Program-made: the position numbers and the translations under genes
Notes under the pieces: model-generated
What the model saw: the letters and a program-made list of their open reading frames with translations, nothing else
Told to the model about the DNA's origin: nothing
The model's database searches: none
Source: Dyella terrae
Lineage (GTDB): Bacteria; Pseudomonadota; Gammaproteobacteria; Xanthomonadales; Rhodanobacteraceae
Reading direction: 5' to 3'
NCBI RefSeq assembly: GCF_022394535.1
Contig: NZ_CP089414.1
Coordinates: forward strand, 2,976,001-3,040,000
Length of the DNA stretch: 64,000 nt
In this document: positions 51,208 to 59,959 of the stretch, piece after piece
Layout of the letters: the number at the start of each line of letters is the position of its first letter
Position numbering within the stretch: the stretch's first letter is position 1

Positions 51208-52086
51208 TCACAGCGCGTCGAGCGGGATCTTGAGGTAACGCGTGCCGTTGTCTTCGGCAGGTGGCAACTGTCCGGCACGCATGTTCACCTGCACAGCAGG
51301 CAGCAACAGACGCGGCATAGCGAGCGTGGCGTCGCGTGTGCTGCGCATGTGCACGAACTCGTCTTCGGCGGTGCCCTCGCGTACATGAATGTTGTCGCGC
51401 CGTTCAGCGCCCACGCTAGTTTCGTGCACGAAGCCGTCGCGACCCGGCGTCTTGTAATCGTGGCAAAGAAAAATGCGAGTTTCGTCCGGCAAGGCAAAGA
51501 TGCGCTGGATGGAGCGGTACAGCGTGCGCGCATCGCCACCTGGGAAATCGCAGCGCGCGGTGCCGAAGTCCGGCATGAATAAGGTATCACCCACGAATGC
51601 GGCATCACCGATCACATGCGTCATGCAGGCCGGCGTATGCCCCGGCGTGTGCAGCGCCACGGCGTCGATGCTGCCAAGCTGGTAACGCTCGCCGTCCTTG
51701 AACAGATGATCGAACTGGCTGCCGTCGCGCTGGAACTCGCTGCCTGCGTTGAAGATCCGGCCAAAGGTTTCCTGCACGTCACGGATGTGCTCGCCAATAC
51801 CGAGCTTGCCCCCGAGCAGCGACTGCACATAGGGCGCTGCGGAAAGATGATCCGCATGCACATGCGTATCGATGACCCATTCCACGTCCAGCCCCTGCTC
51901 TCGCACGAAATCGACCAGCGCATCGGCCGAATGGTGGCGCGTACGGCCGGAGACGGGGTCGTAATCGAGCACGCTGTCGATTACGGCCGCTTTGCTCGTC
52001 GCGGGATCCCACGCCACGTAGCTGAAGGTGTTGGTGGCCTCGTCGAAGAAGGCTTTCACGTCGGGTCGTTGCACGGCGCACCTCAT
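51208..52086 (-). CDS. blh: MBL-fold persulfide-dioxygenase-like hydrolase (Blh type)
   Basis: This is a 292-residue metallo-beta-lactamase-fold protein. The metal motif THVHADH is at residues 74-80, followed by HTPGH, the later GDTLF and the CHDYKT His. This matches the ETHE1/Blh group, which oxidise glutathione persulfide to sulfite with one iron. There is no rhodanese domain. Its ATG overlaps the end of the preceding YeeE/YedE gene by 4 bases. Co-transcription with a BigR regulator supports a persulfide role. Confidence 0.87.
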   Translation of the reverse strand: MRCAVQRPDVKAFFDEATNTFSYVAWDPATSKAAVIDSVLDYDPVSGRTRHHSADALVDFVREQGLDVEWVIDTHVHADHLSAAPYVQSLLGGKLGIGEHIRDVQETFGRIFNAGSEFQRDGSQFDHLFKDGERYQLGSIDAVALHTPGHTPACMTHVIGDAAFVGDTLFMPDFGTARCDFPGGDARTLYRSIQRIFALPDETRIFLCHDYKTPGRDGFVHETSVGAERRDNIHVREGTAEDEFVHMRSTRDATLAMPRLLLPAVQVNMRAGQLPPAEDNGTRYLKIPLDAL

Positions 52087-52514
52087 GTCGATGAATGGGG
52101 ATTGGAGCGCAACGGCCAGCGCGACGCCAGCCACCAGCCCAACATCATCGACGCCACCAGCAACCACACCGAGCCGATGCCGCTACCAAGTGATGCCAGC
52201 GCGGGCCCCGGGCAATAACCGGCGATACCCCAGCCGATGCCGAACAACGCCGAGCCAACCAACAGGCGACCATCGATGCGTCGTGCGGACGGCATCTCGA
52301 ACGATGCCTCGAGTCGCGGTTTGCGCGCGCGCCAGACCAAGCGATAGCCGATGGCGGTGGTAAGCACGGCACCCGCCATCACGAACAGCAAGCGTGGATT
52401 CCATGCACCGCCCACATCGAGAAACCCGAGCACGATGACAGGTTGTGTCATACCAGCGATGCCGAGTCCCGCGCCGAACAGCAGGCCCGCGAGCAAAGCC
52501 ATGAGCGATTTCAT
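52083..52514 (-). CDS. YeeE/YedE-family membrane protein (sulfur transport), second half
   Basis: This is a 143-residue membrane protein with four helices of the DUF6691/YeeE-YedE family. Motifs are GAGLGIAGMTQPVIVLGFLDV and GIGWGIAGYCPGPALASLGSG, the latter carrying a conserved Cys near residue 108 that in YeeE relays thiosulfate or persulfide sulfur. It pairs with the preceding gene as the two halves of a transporter, as in PmpAB. Start and stop overlap both neighbours by 4 bases. Confidence 0.85.
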   Translation of the reverse strand: MKSLMALLAGLLFGAGLGIAGMTQPVIVLGFLDVGGAWNPRLLFVMAGAVLTTAIGYRLVWRARKPRLEASFEMPSARRIDGRLLVGSALFGIGWGIAGYCPGPALASLGSGIGSVWLLVASMMLGWWLASRWPLRSNPHSST

Positions 52515-52936
52515 GTGGGCAACCCTCCCAGCCAATGGCGAACCACGGCTACCGTTGCCATGCCGAATGCGACAAACACGACAGTGGCGGCGAAAGAACG
52601 CGGCGACAATCTCGCGATACCGCACACGCCATGTCCGCTAGTGCAACCACTGCCCAGTCGTGTACCAAACCCCACCAGAACGCCGGCGAACGCCATCCAT
52701 GGCCATGACACCTGCGGCGTGCCGATGCCGCTTTCTCCGCGGACAAGCCACAGCAGCAGCGGTGAGATCACCAGCCCGGCGACAAACGCGGCACGCCACG
52801 GCCAGTCACGCGCGCCGCTCAGCAAACTGCTGGCAATGCCGCTGATGCCTGCGATGCGACCCAGCGTCGCCATCAGCAGCACGGCGGCAAGGCCAATCAA
52901 GATCCCGCCCGCCAGGGAAAGCAACCAGGGATGCAT
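52511..52936 (-). CDS. YeeE/YedE-family membrane protein (sulfur transport), first half
   Basis: This is a 141-residue membrane protein, first gene of the operon. It shows the family motif GTRLGSGCTSGHGVCGIARLSPRS with Cys residues positioned for sulfur relay, and the N-terminal GILIGLAAVLLMATLGRIAGISG. It forms the partner half of the adjacent YeeE/YedE protein. Homologues are linked to sulfide or thiosulfate movement under BigR control. Expression starts from the promoter carrying the long palindrome upstream. Confidence 0.85.
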   Translation of the reverse strand: MHPWLLSLAGGILIGLAAVLLMATLGRIAGISGIASSLLSGARDWPWRAAFVAGLVISPLLLWLVRGESGIGTPQVSWPWMAFAGVLVGFGTRLGSGCTSGHGVCGIARLSPRSFAATVVFVAFGMATVAVVRHWLGGLPT

Positions 52937-52954
52937 GGTTACTCCTAAATATTC

Positions 52955-52978
52955 ATATATTAGATATTTCTAATATAT
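52955..52978. promoter_or_regulatory. BigR operator, perfect 10-4-10 palindrome
   Basis: ATATATTAGA and TCTAATATAT are perfect inverted arms around TATT, 19 bases before the operon's first start codon at 52936. The AT-rich sequence resembles BigR/YgaV-type operators and overlaps the expected promoter. The BigR-type repressor is encoded at the operon's end. Confidence 0.8.
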
Positions 52979-53085
52979 AGAACATGCGGAACACGAACAA
53001 GCCGACGTCGCTGACGCGATGTCGTACGAAGAAGGTTATCGAACGGAATGGCGATGCGTCGTCAACGCCAGAAAGGCGGGAAAAA

Positions 53086-53162
53086 TGGCGCGCCCGGAGG
53101 GATTCGAACCCCCGACCAATGGCTTCGGAAGCCACTACTCTATCCGGCTGAGCTACGGGCGC
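53086..53162 (-). tRNA. tRNA-Arg(CCG)
   Basis: This is a cloverleaf of 77 bases on the minus strand. The acceptor arm is GCGCCCG / CGGGCGC with an encoded CCA. The D-arm reads GCTCAGCCGGATAGAGT, the anticodon arm GTGGC-TTCCGAA-GCCAT gives CCG (reads CGG, Arg), and the T-arm GGGGG-TTCGAAT-CCCTC is standard. It lies between the sulfur operon's operator and the M61 peptidase gene. Confidence 0.95.
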
Positions 53163-53297
53163 TTGAGCATCGACGCGTGAGCAAGACCGGTAGGTCCGGC
53201 GCACGGTGGACGCGCAGTATAGCGAAGTTGGGAGCCAGCGCCCATGTGGCGGGTCAGGCGCCCTGGCGGGGTCGCAAGATTGCCCCCCTTCACCCCA

Positions 53298-53322
53298 GCC
53301 CTCTCCCCAGAGGGGAGAGGGC
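53298..53322. repeat. GC-rich palindrome (terminator or REP-like)
   Basis: An 11-bp perfect stem GCCCTCTCCCC / GGGGAGAGGGC with a 3-base loop lies 15 bases after the M61 stop (minus strand). Its CCCTCTCCC core recurs at 59852-59883. It probably ends M61 transcription. Confidence 0.6.
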
Positions 53323-53337
53323 GAAGTGCTGTACAGA

Positions 53338-55236
53338 TCAGCGCGCCTTGAGCAGCTCGGACAGGCGATCGGGCTTGCCCGCGATCCGCTCCAGGTGCGG
53401 ATACTTCAGGCCGTCGTGATAGTCGATGCGCAGCGTCTTGTACTCATCGAAGTTCTTCACCAGCAGCTCGACCGGCTGATTCTTGTCCTTCGCCGCGGCG
53501 GTCACTGCGTCCTTGATAGCGTCGCTGGAGTACTCCTTGCCGTTGACGGCAATCACCTTCATGCCCGGCGACAGGCCGGCCTTGAAAGCTGGGCCATCCC
53601 ACAGCACGTCGACGATATCGCCGCCCTTGCCCATCGAGACACCCAGCGAATAGGTGAGGTTGGGGCCGCCGTAGCGCGTCTCCACGGCCTTGGCCACTTC
53701 CGATGCCTTGTCGTCGTAGACCAGCTTCCAGCCGTTCGCCTCGAAGCCGCCGATCAGCGGGCCGTGGCCATCCAGGCGCTCGCGCAGGTAGGTCGCCCAG
53801 TCGTACGGCGTGATGTCGTTGAGCGTCTTCACCACATCGTCGAAGGTGTAGGTGTTGACGTCCCACTCGCCGTTCTTCACGCCGAAGAAGGCCTTGGCGA
53901 AATCGTCGATGGAACGCTTGTCGCTCGTGAGATCACGCAGCTTGCCGTCCACGTCGAGCCAGATCATCTGACCGCCGGAGTAGTAGTCCTCGCTCATCTG
54001 GAAGTTGCGATACGGCAGCGGGCGGCGCATCGCGATGATCGGGTCGTTGGTGGTGTCCTGGATGTTGCGCCACTGCTGCAGGCCCGGACGGCCGCGATCA
54101 TAGGTCGCTGCCACGTTGGCGAGCATGTCCAGCGCCTGATCCTGCTTCCACAGGCCCGAGCGCGCGGCCATCACGTAGCCCCAGAACTGCGTCTGGCCTT
54201 CGTACACCCACAGCAGGCTGTCCTGCATGGGCACGTTGAAGTTCGGCGTGGAGAGATCCGCACCGCGACGGTACTTGCCGTCCCAGGAGTGGTTGAACTC
54301 ATGCGGGAGCAGGTCGCGCATGACCATGCTCTTGTCCCACTCGGTGAAGTAGCCCGGGCTCACGCCGTTCTCGCTGGAACGGTGGTGCTCAAGGCCATTG
54401 CCCGACATCTTGTCGCTGAGCGAGAACAGGAAGTCGTAGTGGTCGTAGTGGTGTGCGCCGTACAGCTTGTACATCTGCTGCACTAGGTTCTGATGCACCT
54501 TCAGCTGCTCGGGCTTGATCTCCAGGTACTTCGGATCATCCGCCACGACATTGAGGAACACCGGCGTCTTCGCGCCCGGGTCAAGATCCACGCGCTTGAA
54601 GTACTTGCCCGCGTAAATCGGCGAGTCGACCAGGTTTTCATAGTCGATCGGCTTGAACGTAACCGTGTCGCCATTGCGCGAGGCCATCTCCAGCGCGCTG
54701 CCGTACTGCCAGCCGGCCGGGAAAGTCACGCTGGTTTCGGCCTTGACCTGTCGCGCGAAATAACCCGCCGGGTACACCGATACGGAATTCCACTGCAGGT
54801 TGAGCATCTCCGGCGTCATCACCACGCGGCCTTGGCGGATGTCCTGCGCGGAAAGGAATTGGAACTCCACCTCCACTTCGCTCGCGCCCTGCGGCACGTC
54901 CACATGGAAGGCATACACGTTGAGCGGATCGCGCTTCCACGGAATGACCTTGCCATTCGCCTTCACCACCAAGCCAGCGAGCTTGTCGATCGGACCCGTC
55001 GGCGAATGGTTGCCCGGCAACCACTGCGGATACAGCAAGGTCAGCGGACCCGCTTGCGCCGGCACCGTTTCGTGCACGCGGAACACGCGATGCGCGATAT
55101 CGGTCGCATCGACGTTGATCTTCAGCGTGCCATGGAACGGAATGTCCTGCGGTGCAGGAACGTCGGCGAGGGCCGCAAAGCTGCTCAAGCCAAGGGCTGT
55201 AGCGAGCATGGCGGAAGCGAGGCGCGAAACTTTCAA
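53338..55236 (-). CDS. M61-family metallopeptidase with PDZ domain
   Basis: This 632-residue exported peptidase (signal peptide residues 1-25) matches glycyl-aminopeptidase-type M61. The zinc site is HEFNH, residues 312-316 in LLPHEFNHSWDGKYRRG, with Glu346 in WVYEGQTQF as third ligand. A PDZ domain occupies about residues 515-600 (SLGVSMGKGGDIVDVLWDGPAFKAGLSPGMKVIAVNG). The N-terminal half is a beta-sandwich domain. It removes N-terminal glycine or alanine from peptides. It stands alone, with tRNA-Arg beyond it. Confidence 0.92.
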   Translation of the reverse strand: MKVSRLASAMLATALGLSSFAALADVPAPQDIPFHGTLKINVDATDIAHRVFRVHETVPAQAGPLTLLYPQWLPGNHSPTGPIDKLAGLVVKANGKVIPWKRDPLNVYAFHVDVPQGASEVEVEFQFLSAQDIRQGRVVMTPEMLNLQWNSVSVYPAGYFARQVKAETSVTFPAGWQYGSALEMASRNGDTVTFKPIDYENLVDSPIYAGKYFKRVDLDPGAKTPVFLNVVADDPKYLEIKPEQLKVHQNLVQQMYKLYGAHHYDHYDFLFSLSDKMSGNGLEHHRSSENGVSPGYFTEWDKSMVMRDLLPHEFNHSWDGKYRRGADLSTPNFNVPMQDSLLWVYEGQTQFWGYVMAARSGLWKQDQALDMLANVAATYDRGRPGLQQWRNIQDTTNDPIIAMRRPLPYRNFQMSEDYYSGGQMIWLDVDGKLRDLTSDKRSIDDFAKAFFGVKNGEWDVNTYTFDDVVKTLNDITPYDWATYLRERLDGHGPLIGGFEANGWKLVYDDKASEVAKAVETRYGGPNLTYSLGVSMGKGGDIVDVLWDGPAFKAGLSPGMKVIAVNGKEYSSDAIKDAVTAAAKDKNQPVELLVKNFDEYKTLRIDYHDGLKYPHLERIAGKPDRLSELLKAR

Positions 55237-55499
55237 GAGGTTCTCCTAATCAATCGGATTCGTGCGCAAGACGTAGCTGCACGAAACATGAACCTCTGAT
55301 CGTAGTGTGCGTTGACAGGTCAAACCCCCTGCCATTGGTCATGGAAGTGTCTGAACCTCTCCCGTCCGCGAAACCCTTCAGGGGTTTTACACACGTTAAA
55401 AACCCGTATCCTTTTTTCACCGCGATCCCCGCGCGGCCCGTAGCGACATTCCCCCTTGTTGTCGCTGCGGATCACAAAAATAGATAGATGGAGCATTCC

Positions 55500-56087
55500 A
55501 TGCACAAGACTCTTCTTGCGGCCGCTTTGGCCGTCGTCGCTATCGCGCCTTTCGCTGCCAAGGCCGACGAAAACACCAACCAGCTCGACAACTTCTTCGT
55601 GGCCGGCAACCTGGGCCAGAGCAACTACCGCATCGGCGGCGTCTCTGACAAGTCCGACGTGTTCCAGAACGTGCGCTTCGGCTGGCGCTGGAACAACATC
55701 GTGGGCGCCGAAGTTGGCTACGCCTACCTTGGCAAGGTCAAGAACGACTACACATTCGGTGACACCTGGGCCAAGCCTCGCGTGGCACAGATCGGCGTGA
55801 ACGCCAAGTACAACTTCTACAACAACTGGTACGTCACCGGCCACGGCGGCTACCTGCGCTCGCGCACCACCAGCGGCTCCACGGTGGGCGACTACACCGT
55901 TTCTCAGCGCAGCTGGAACAACGGCTGGTACGCCGGTGCCGGCGTGGGTTACGACATCACCAAGAACGTCGCCCTGGGTCTGAACTACGACAACTACCAC
56001 ATCAAGAACGGCCGCGGCGGTTCCGATGAGTCGCAGATCAACATGAATGTGGCGACCTACTCCGCTTCGGTGGAAGTGCGCTTCTAA
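55500..56087 (+). CDS. Outer-membrane beta-barrel protein (OmpA/opacity-like)
   Basis: This is a 195-residue protein with a signal peptide (residues 1-22, AKA-DE). The mature part has alternating strands of an 8-stranded barrel (FFVAGNLGQSNYRIGG; NVRFGWRWNNIVGAEVGYAYLG; YVTGHGGYLRS), ending in Phe (ASVEVRF), which is recognised by the barrel assembly machine. The ATG at 55500 has GGAG nearby. A role in envelope stability or adhesion is plausible but not shown. Confidence 0.85.
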   Translation: MHKTLLAAALAVVAIAPFAAKADENTNQLDNFFVAGNLGQSNYRIGGVSDKSDVFQNVRFGWRWNNIVGAEVGYAYLGKVKNDYTFGDTWAKPRVAQIGVNAKYNFYNNWYVTGHGGYLRSRTTSGSTVGDYTVSQRSWNNGWYAGAGVGYDITKNVALGLNYDNYHIKNGRGGSDESQINMNVATYSASVEVRF

Positions 56088-56112
56088 GCGTCGCTCCTCA
56101 AAGTGGATACGG

Positions 56113-56138
56113 AAAACGGCCGCGCAAGCGGCCGTTTT
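56113..56138 (+). terminator. Rho-independent terminator after barrel gene
   Basis: AAAACGGCCGC and GCGGCCGTTTT form an 11-bp stem around GCAA, followed by CTTTTG, 25 bases after the stop. Confidence 0.88.
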
Positions 56139-56157
56139 CTTTTGCCTGCTGCACAAA

Positions 56158-56181
56158 AAAAGGCCGCTTTCGCGGCCTTTT
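56158..56181 (-). terminator. Rho-independent terminator of permease gene
   Basis: On the minus strand, AAAAGGCCGC and GCGGCCTTTT flank GAAA, followed by a further T-run. It lies 18 bases after the APC permease stop. Confidence 0.88.
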
Positions 56182-56199
56182 CTACGTGAAAACCTCGGC

Positions 56200-57636
56200 T
56201 TAGCCCTGCTTCTCCAGCTTGCTGTTATGCATGCCGTAGGTGAGATAGATCACCATGCCGATGCTCACCCAGATCAGGAACACCTTCCACGTGATCAGCG
56301 GCAGCTCCGCCAGCAGCCAGATGGAGAACGCGATGCCGACGAGCGGCACCAGCGGCACCCATGGCGTGCGGAAGGAGCGATGCAGGTCCGGCTTGCGCTT
56401 GCGCAGGATCATCACCGACATACAGATCACGATGAAGGCCGAGAGCACGCCGATGTTCACCAGCTTCGCCACTTCCTCGATCGGCAACAGACCCGCGACC
56501 AGTGCGGTGAACACACCAAGCACCACTGTGGGGCGATGCGGCGTGCCATAACGCGGATGCACATGGGCGAACCAGCCCGGCAGCAGGCCATCGCGCGACA
56601 ACGCGTACCAGATGCGCGTCGCGCCCAACATAAAGGCAAACAGCACGCTGAGCAGGCCGAACACCGCCGACACCGACACGGTGAGCGCCACCCAATGCAG
56701 GCCCAGGCCCTTGAAGGCATCGGACACCGGCGCGTCGGTATTGAGCGTGCTGTAGTGCGCGATGCCCGTAAGCACCATCGACACGGCGAGATACATCACC
56801 ATGGAAATGCCCAGCGACAACAGCACCGCGCGCGGCAGATCACGCTGCGGATTCTTCGATTCTTCCGCCGCCGTGGTCAGCGTGTCGTAGCCGAACACCG
56901 CAAAGAACACGACCGCAGCGGCCGAGGCGACACCCTGGAAACCATAATGGCCGACGCCATCCGGGCCGATCACGTGCGCGGGAATGAAAGGCACCCAGTT
57001 CGAGGGCTTGACGTAGAACGCGCCGACACCGATCACCAGTGCGACGGCCGCCACCTTGATCGCCACCACCACCGTGTTGAAGCGCGCGCCCCATTCGGTG
57101 CGGAAGATCAGCAGCGCAGACACGCCGAGCGTCACCAGCGCGGCGACCACGTTGAATACGTGTCCCTCACCGGTGCCGATGGCACCTTGCGCCCAAACAG
57201 GAATGTGTATCCCCAAACTGGTCAGCGCCGACTGCACATAGCCGGACCAGCCGATGGCTACAACGGCGACGATCAGCGCGTACTCCAGCAGCAGATCCCA
57301 ACCGATCAGCCACGCGGCCAGTTCGCCGAGCACAGCGTAACCGTAGGTGTAGGCGCTGCCGGTGACAGGAATCATGCCGGCGAACTCGGCGTAACACAGC
57401 GCCGCCGCGGCGCTGGCGATGCCCGCGATCAGGAACGAGATGGCGACTGCGGGGCCAGCGTTGATCGCCGCCTGCTTGCCTGCCAGCACGAACACGCCGA
57501 CGCCGATAATGCCGCCGATGCCAATGGCGGTGAGCTGCCACAGACCCAGAACGCGACGGAAATCGCCGCGCTTGCCGGCCTCCGCCTGCAACAGCTCCAC
57601 AGGCTTGTGGCGCACCAACTTACTAAGGAAACCCAT
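56200..57636 (-). CDS. APC-family amino acid permease
   Basis: This is a 478-residue inner-membrane carrier of the amino acid/polyamine/organocation family with about 12-14 helices. Diagnostic sequence: LTAIGIGGIIGVGVFVLAGKQAAINAGPAVAISF, then GSAYTYGYAVLGELAAWLIGWDLLLEYALIVA and FAVFGYDTLTTAAEESKNPQRDLPRAV. This layout is the YfnA/CAT-type cationic amino acid permease. The ATG at 57636 is preferred; a much longer in-frame extension is arginine-rich and non-coding in appearance. It lies downstream of the ether-lipid enzyme genes. Confidence 0.9.
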   Translation of the reverse strand: MGFLSKLVRHKPVELLQAEAGKRGDFRRVLGLWQLTAIGIGGIIGVGVFVLAGKQAAINAGPAVAISFLIAGIASAAAALCYAEFAGMIPVTGSAYTYGYAVLGELAAWLIGWDLLLEYALIVAVVAIGWSGYVQSALTSLGIHIPVWAQGAIGTGEGHVFNVVAALVTLGVSALLIFRTEWGARFNTVVVAIKVAAVALVIGVGAFYVKPSNWVPFIPAHVIGPDGVGHYGFQGVASAAAVVFFAVFGYDTLTTAAEESKNPQRDLPRAVLLSLGISMVMYLAVSMVLTGIAHYSTLNTDAPVSDAFKGLGLHWVALTVSVSAVFGLLSVLFAFMLGATRIWYALSRDGLLPGWFAHVHPRYGTPHRPTVVLGVFTALVAGLLPIEEVAKLVNIGVLSAFIVICMSVMILRKRKPDLHRSFRTPWVPLVPLVGIAFSIWLLAELPLITWKVFLIWVSIGMVIYLTYGMHNSKLEKQG

Positions 57637-57731
57637 CGACTCATCCCCGAGAAACGAGCCGCGATCATAACGAATGCACCCGCCCCTGCCATGCTGCAGC
57701 TGCGCGGTAGTGCCATTCGTCCTGGGCATTC

Positions 57732-59000
57732 CTATCCGGGAATGGCCTTTCCGGGATCTTGGCGACCGGCGGTCGAGACGGCCAGCCAGCCAAGCGCCAG
57801 AGCGCTCAGCACGGGAATGGCGACCAATACGGCCACTACCCTGCCATCCAGATGCGGCACACCGAACCACCCGCCGGTGAGCAGTGGAATGGCCGCGGTG
57901 GCCAGCAATCGCGCCAGTTCCAAAGCAACACCGAGGCGGCGCCCTTCGGTGAGCGCGCCAAGGGCTGAAAGGCTCAGCACCAGGAACACCGCATAGCCCA
58001 CCAGCTCGGTAGCGGCCAGATGTTTGGCGAGATCGAGAAACTGCACTGCCATGCCTAGTAGCAAGGCGAACTGCACCAGGCTGTAGAAGGTAAGACCGCG
58101 CGACAACAAAGGCAGATAGCGCGCACGCCCGATGTCGAACGCCGGCTTGGGAAAACGCTCCGCCACGTCTGCCGGGCGCCAGCCCGGCGGCTTGATCCAC
58201 ACCAGCAACTTATCGCGCCAGCGACGCGCGTGCCACGCATCTTTCGCCGTGGCCCAATAAACCTCGGCATTGGCCCACAGCGGGTTCCAGCTACGCAGCG
58301 GCGAGCGCGTGCCGTAGATCGGCGGATCGGTGTCGTCTTCTTCGATGAAGGTGCCGAACAAGCGATCCCACAGGATCAGGATGCCGCCGTAGTTCTTGTC
58401 GAGGTATTTGTCGTTCACCGCATGATGTGCGCGATGGTTGGATGGCGAGCAGAACACACGATCGAACCAGCCCAGCCGCCCCACCAGCTCGGTATGCACC
58501 CAGAACTGGTACAGCAGGTCGATCAGCGCCACCACCACGAACACTTCCAGCGGATAACCGATGATGGCCATCGGCAGGTAGAACAGCCACCCCAGCAACA
58601 TGCCGCTGCCGGTCTGGCGTAAGGCGGTGGAGAGGTTGTAGTCCTCGCTCTGGTGGTGCACCACGTGCGCGGCCCAAAGGATGTTCACCTCGTGCCCCGC
58701 GCGATGCAGCCAGTAGTAACAGAAGTCATAGATCAGCAGCGCGCTGATCCACACCCATAGACTATTTGCCGGCAGGGCGAAGATCGCGAAGCGCTGCACG
58801 CACCACGCATAGATGCCAAACGTGAGCAGCTTGCTGAAGACCGCGACAATCTGCGAGATCACGCCCAGCCCAAGGCTGTTGATGGCATCACTGCTGTGAT
58901 ACACGCTGCGGCCGCGCAGTTTCGCCACCAGCAACTCCAGCGCGATCAGCGCGAAGAACACCGGCGTAGCCCAAGTGATGATGATTTCCTGCGTATTCAT
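57732..59000 (-). CDS. Alkylglycerol-monooxygenase-like fatty-acid-hydroxylase-superfamily enzyme
   Basis: This is a 422-residue membrane di-iron oxygenase of the sterol desaturase/fatty acid hydroxylase superfamily. The eight-histidine pattern is complete: HRAGH (99-103), HVVHH (112-116), His169 and HRAHH (189-193). The stretch HEVNILWAAHVVHH with SEDYNLSTALRQ, then DLLYQFWVHTE and DKNYGGILILWDRLFGTF, closely resembles mammalian alkylglycerol monooxygenase (AGMO), which cleaves ether lipids. A lysoplasmalogenase gene lies only 6 bases upstream, supporting an ether-lipid role. AGMO activity is inferred. Confidence 0.83.
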   Translation of the reverse strand: MNTQEIIITWATPVFFALIALELLVAKLRGRSVYHSSDAINSLGLGVISQIVAVFSKLLTFGIYAWCVQRFAIFALPANSLWVWISALLIYDFCYYWLHRAGHEVNILWAAHVVHHQSEDYNLSTALRQTGSGMLLGWLFYLPMAIIGYPLEVFVVVALIDLLYQFWVHTELVGRLGWFDRVFCSPSNHRAHHAVNDKYLDKNYGGILILWDRLFGTFIEEDDTDPPIYGTRSPLRSWNPLWANAEVYWATAKDAWHARRWRDKLLVWIKPPGWRPADVAERFPKPAFDIGRARYLPLLSRGLTFYSLVQFALLLGMAVQFLDLAKHLAATELVGYAVFLVLSLSALGALTEGRRLGVALELARLLATAAIPLLTGGWFGVPHLDGRVVAVLVAIPVLSALALGWLAVSTAGRQDPGKAIPG

Positions 59001-59006
59001 CGCTTT

Positions 59007-59717
59007 TCAACGACTCCCGCGAACCGAACGCGCCAAGCACCACAGCGCTGCATAGTACGTGGCCAGCACCCACAGCCCCGACAACGGAATGACGAAGCGG
59101 AAGCGGTTCCACGCCAGCAGTGTATCGCTGAGCATGAAGAGCAGCGCGCCAGCCACGGACCAATGCGCGGAGTTGGTCAGCGCGTCCATCGCGTGTCGCT
59201 GCACCCGCACCACGGCCTGCCCGCCCATGCTGGCCAGCACCAGCACGTAGACCATCACCGGCAGGTGCAGTGCAACCGGCAAAGACGGCCATAGCGCCCA
59301 CAGGTTGAACGCACCGTAGGCGACGCAGGCCAGCATGCCCCAGGGACGTTCGGCGAAGCGGCTATCGGTCAGCAGCGCCACGATGAAGCACAGATGCGCC
59401 AGCAAGAACGACACCAGTCCAGGCACAAAAGCATCTTGCGGCAGCATCAGGAAGACGTCGCCCGCCAGCGAACACACCATGCCGGCGGCCATCCAGCGCC
59501 GATAACGTGTGGACACGGCGGGATTGGTCCGCACCACCATCCACAAGATGAGCAACGTCGTCAGCGGTTTGCAGATCCAGTGCAACCAACGCCAGCCGTC
59601 GATCTCACCGGTTGCTGCGAACGTGATACCTGCGATGGCACCCACGGCCAACGCTGCAATCGCAACATCCATCCCGCGCGACGAGGCGGACCCCGTCGTT
59701 GCGTTTGAAACAATCAT
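59007..59717 (-). CDS. Lysoplasmalogenase (YhhN/TMEM86 family)
   Basis: This is a 236-residue inner-membrane protein with about eight helices. YhhN-family signatures are CKPLTTLLILWMV, SLAGDVFLMLPQDAFVPGLVSFLLAHLCFI and ALLFMLSDTLLAWNRF. TMEM86B and bacterial relatives cleave the vinyl ether bond of lysoplasmalogens to an aldehyde and a glycerophospho-base. The ATG at 59717 follows GGGGA. The following AGMO-like gene starts 6 bases after its stop, so the two form one transcript, both aimed at ether bonds. Confidence 0.87.
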   Translation of the reverse strand: MIVSNATTGSASSRGMDVAIAALAVGAIAGITFAATGEIDGWRWLHWICKPLTTLLILWMVVRTNPAVSTRYRRWMAAGMVCSLAGDVFLMLPQDAFVPGLVSFLLAHLCFIVALLTDSRFAERPWGMLACVAYGAFNLWALWPSLPVALHLPVMVYVLVLASMGGQAVVRVQRHAMDALTNSAHWSVAGALLFMLSDTLLAWNRFRFVIPLSGLWVLATYYAALWCLARSVRGSR

Positions 59718-59851
59718 GCGTGGATTCCCCGATCCATCCATCTCAGCCGATGGTAGAGCCAACAGCTTCCAGAGCCCTGTCGCAGCGCAATAAATCGCCC
59801 TGGGTGATTTTTGACGTCGCGTCAGCAGCTGCCAAGAACGATGGCGAAAAA

Positions 59852-59883
59852 AAACCCTCTCCCGGATCACCGGGAGAGGGTTT
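59852..59883 (-). terminator. Rho-independent terminator of TonB receptor gene
   Basis: A 14-bp stem AAACCCTCTCCCGG / CCGGGAGAGGGTTT with a 4-base loop is followed on the minus strand by eight T residues. It lies about 77 bases past the receptor stop. Confidence 0.88.
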
Positions 59884-59924
59884 GCAGAAGCGGGTACGCC
59901 GGCGGGACGGCGTTTCCCCCTCCA

Positions 59925-59945
59925 CCTTCCCCAAGCGGGGGAAGG
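59925..59945. repeat. GC-rich palindrome after TonB receptor
   Basis: CCTTCCCC and GGGGAAGG form an 8-bp stem around AAGCG, 15 bases past the receptor stop. It is probably a REP-like hairpin that aids the adjacent terminator. Confidence 0.55.
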
Positions 59946-59959
59946 CCCTCCACATGCGT

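Noticed and set aside
53206..54486. Long plus-strand open frame opposite the M61 gene
   Set aside because: It is the mirror of a gene with intact HEFNH and PDZ motifs; the translation is His/Arg/Val-rich and lacks a ribosome site. High GC creates such antisense frames.
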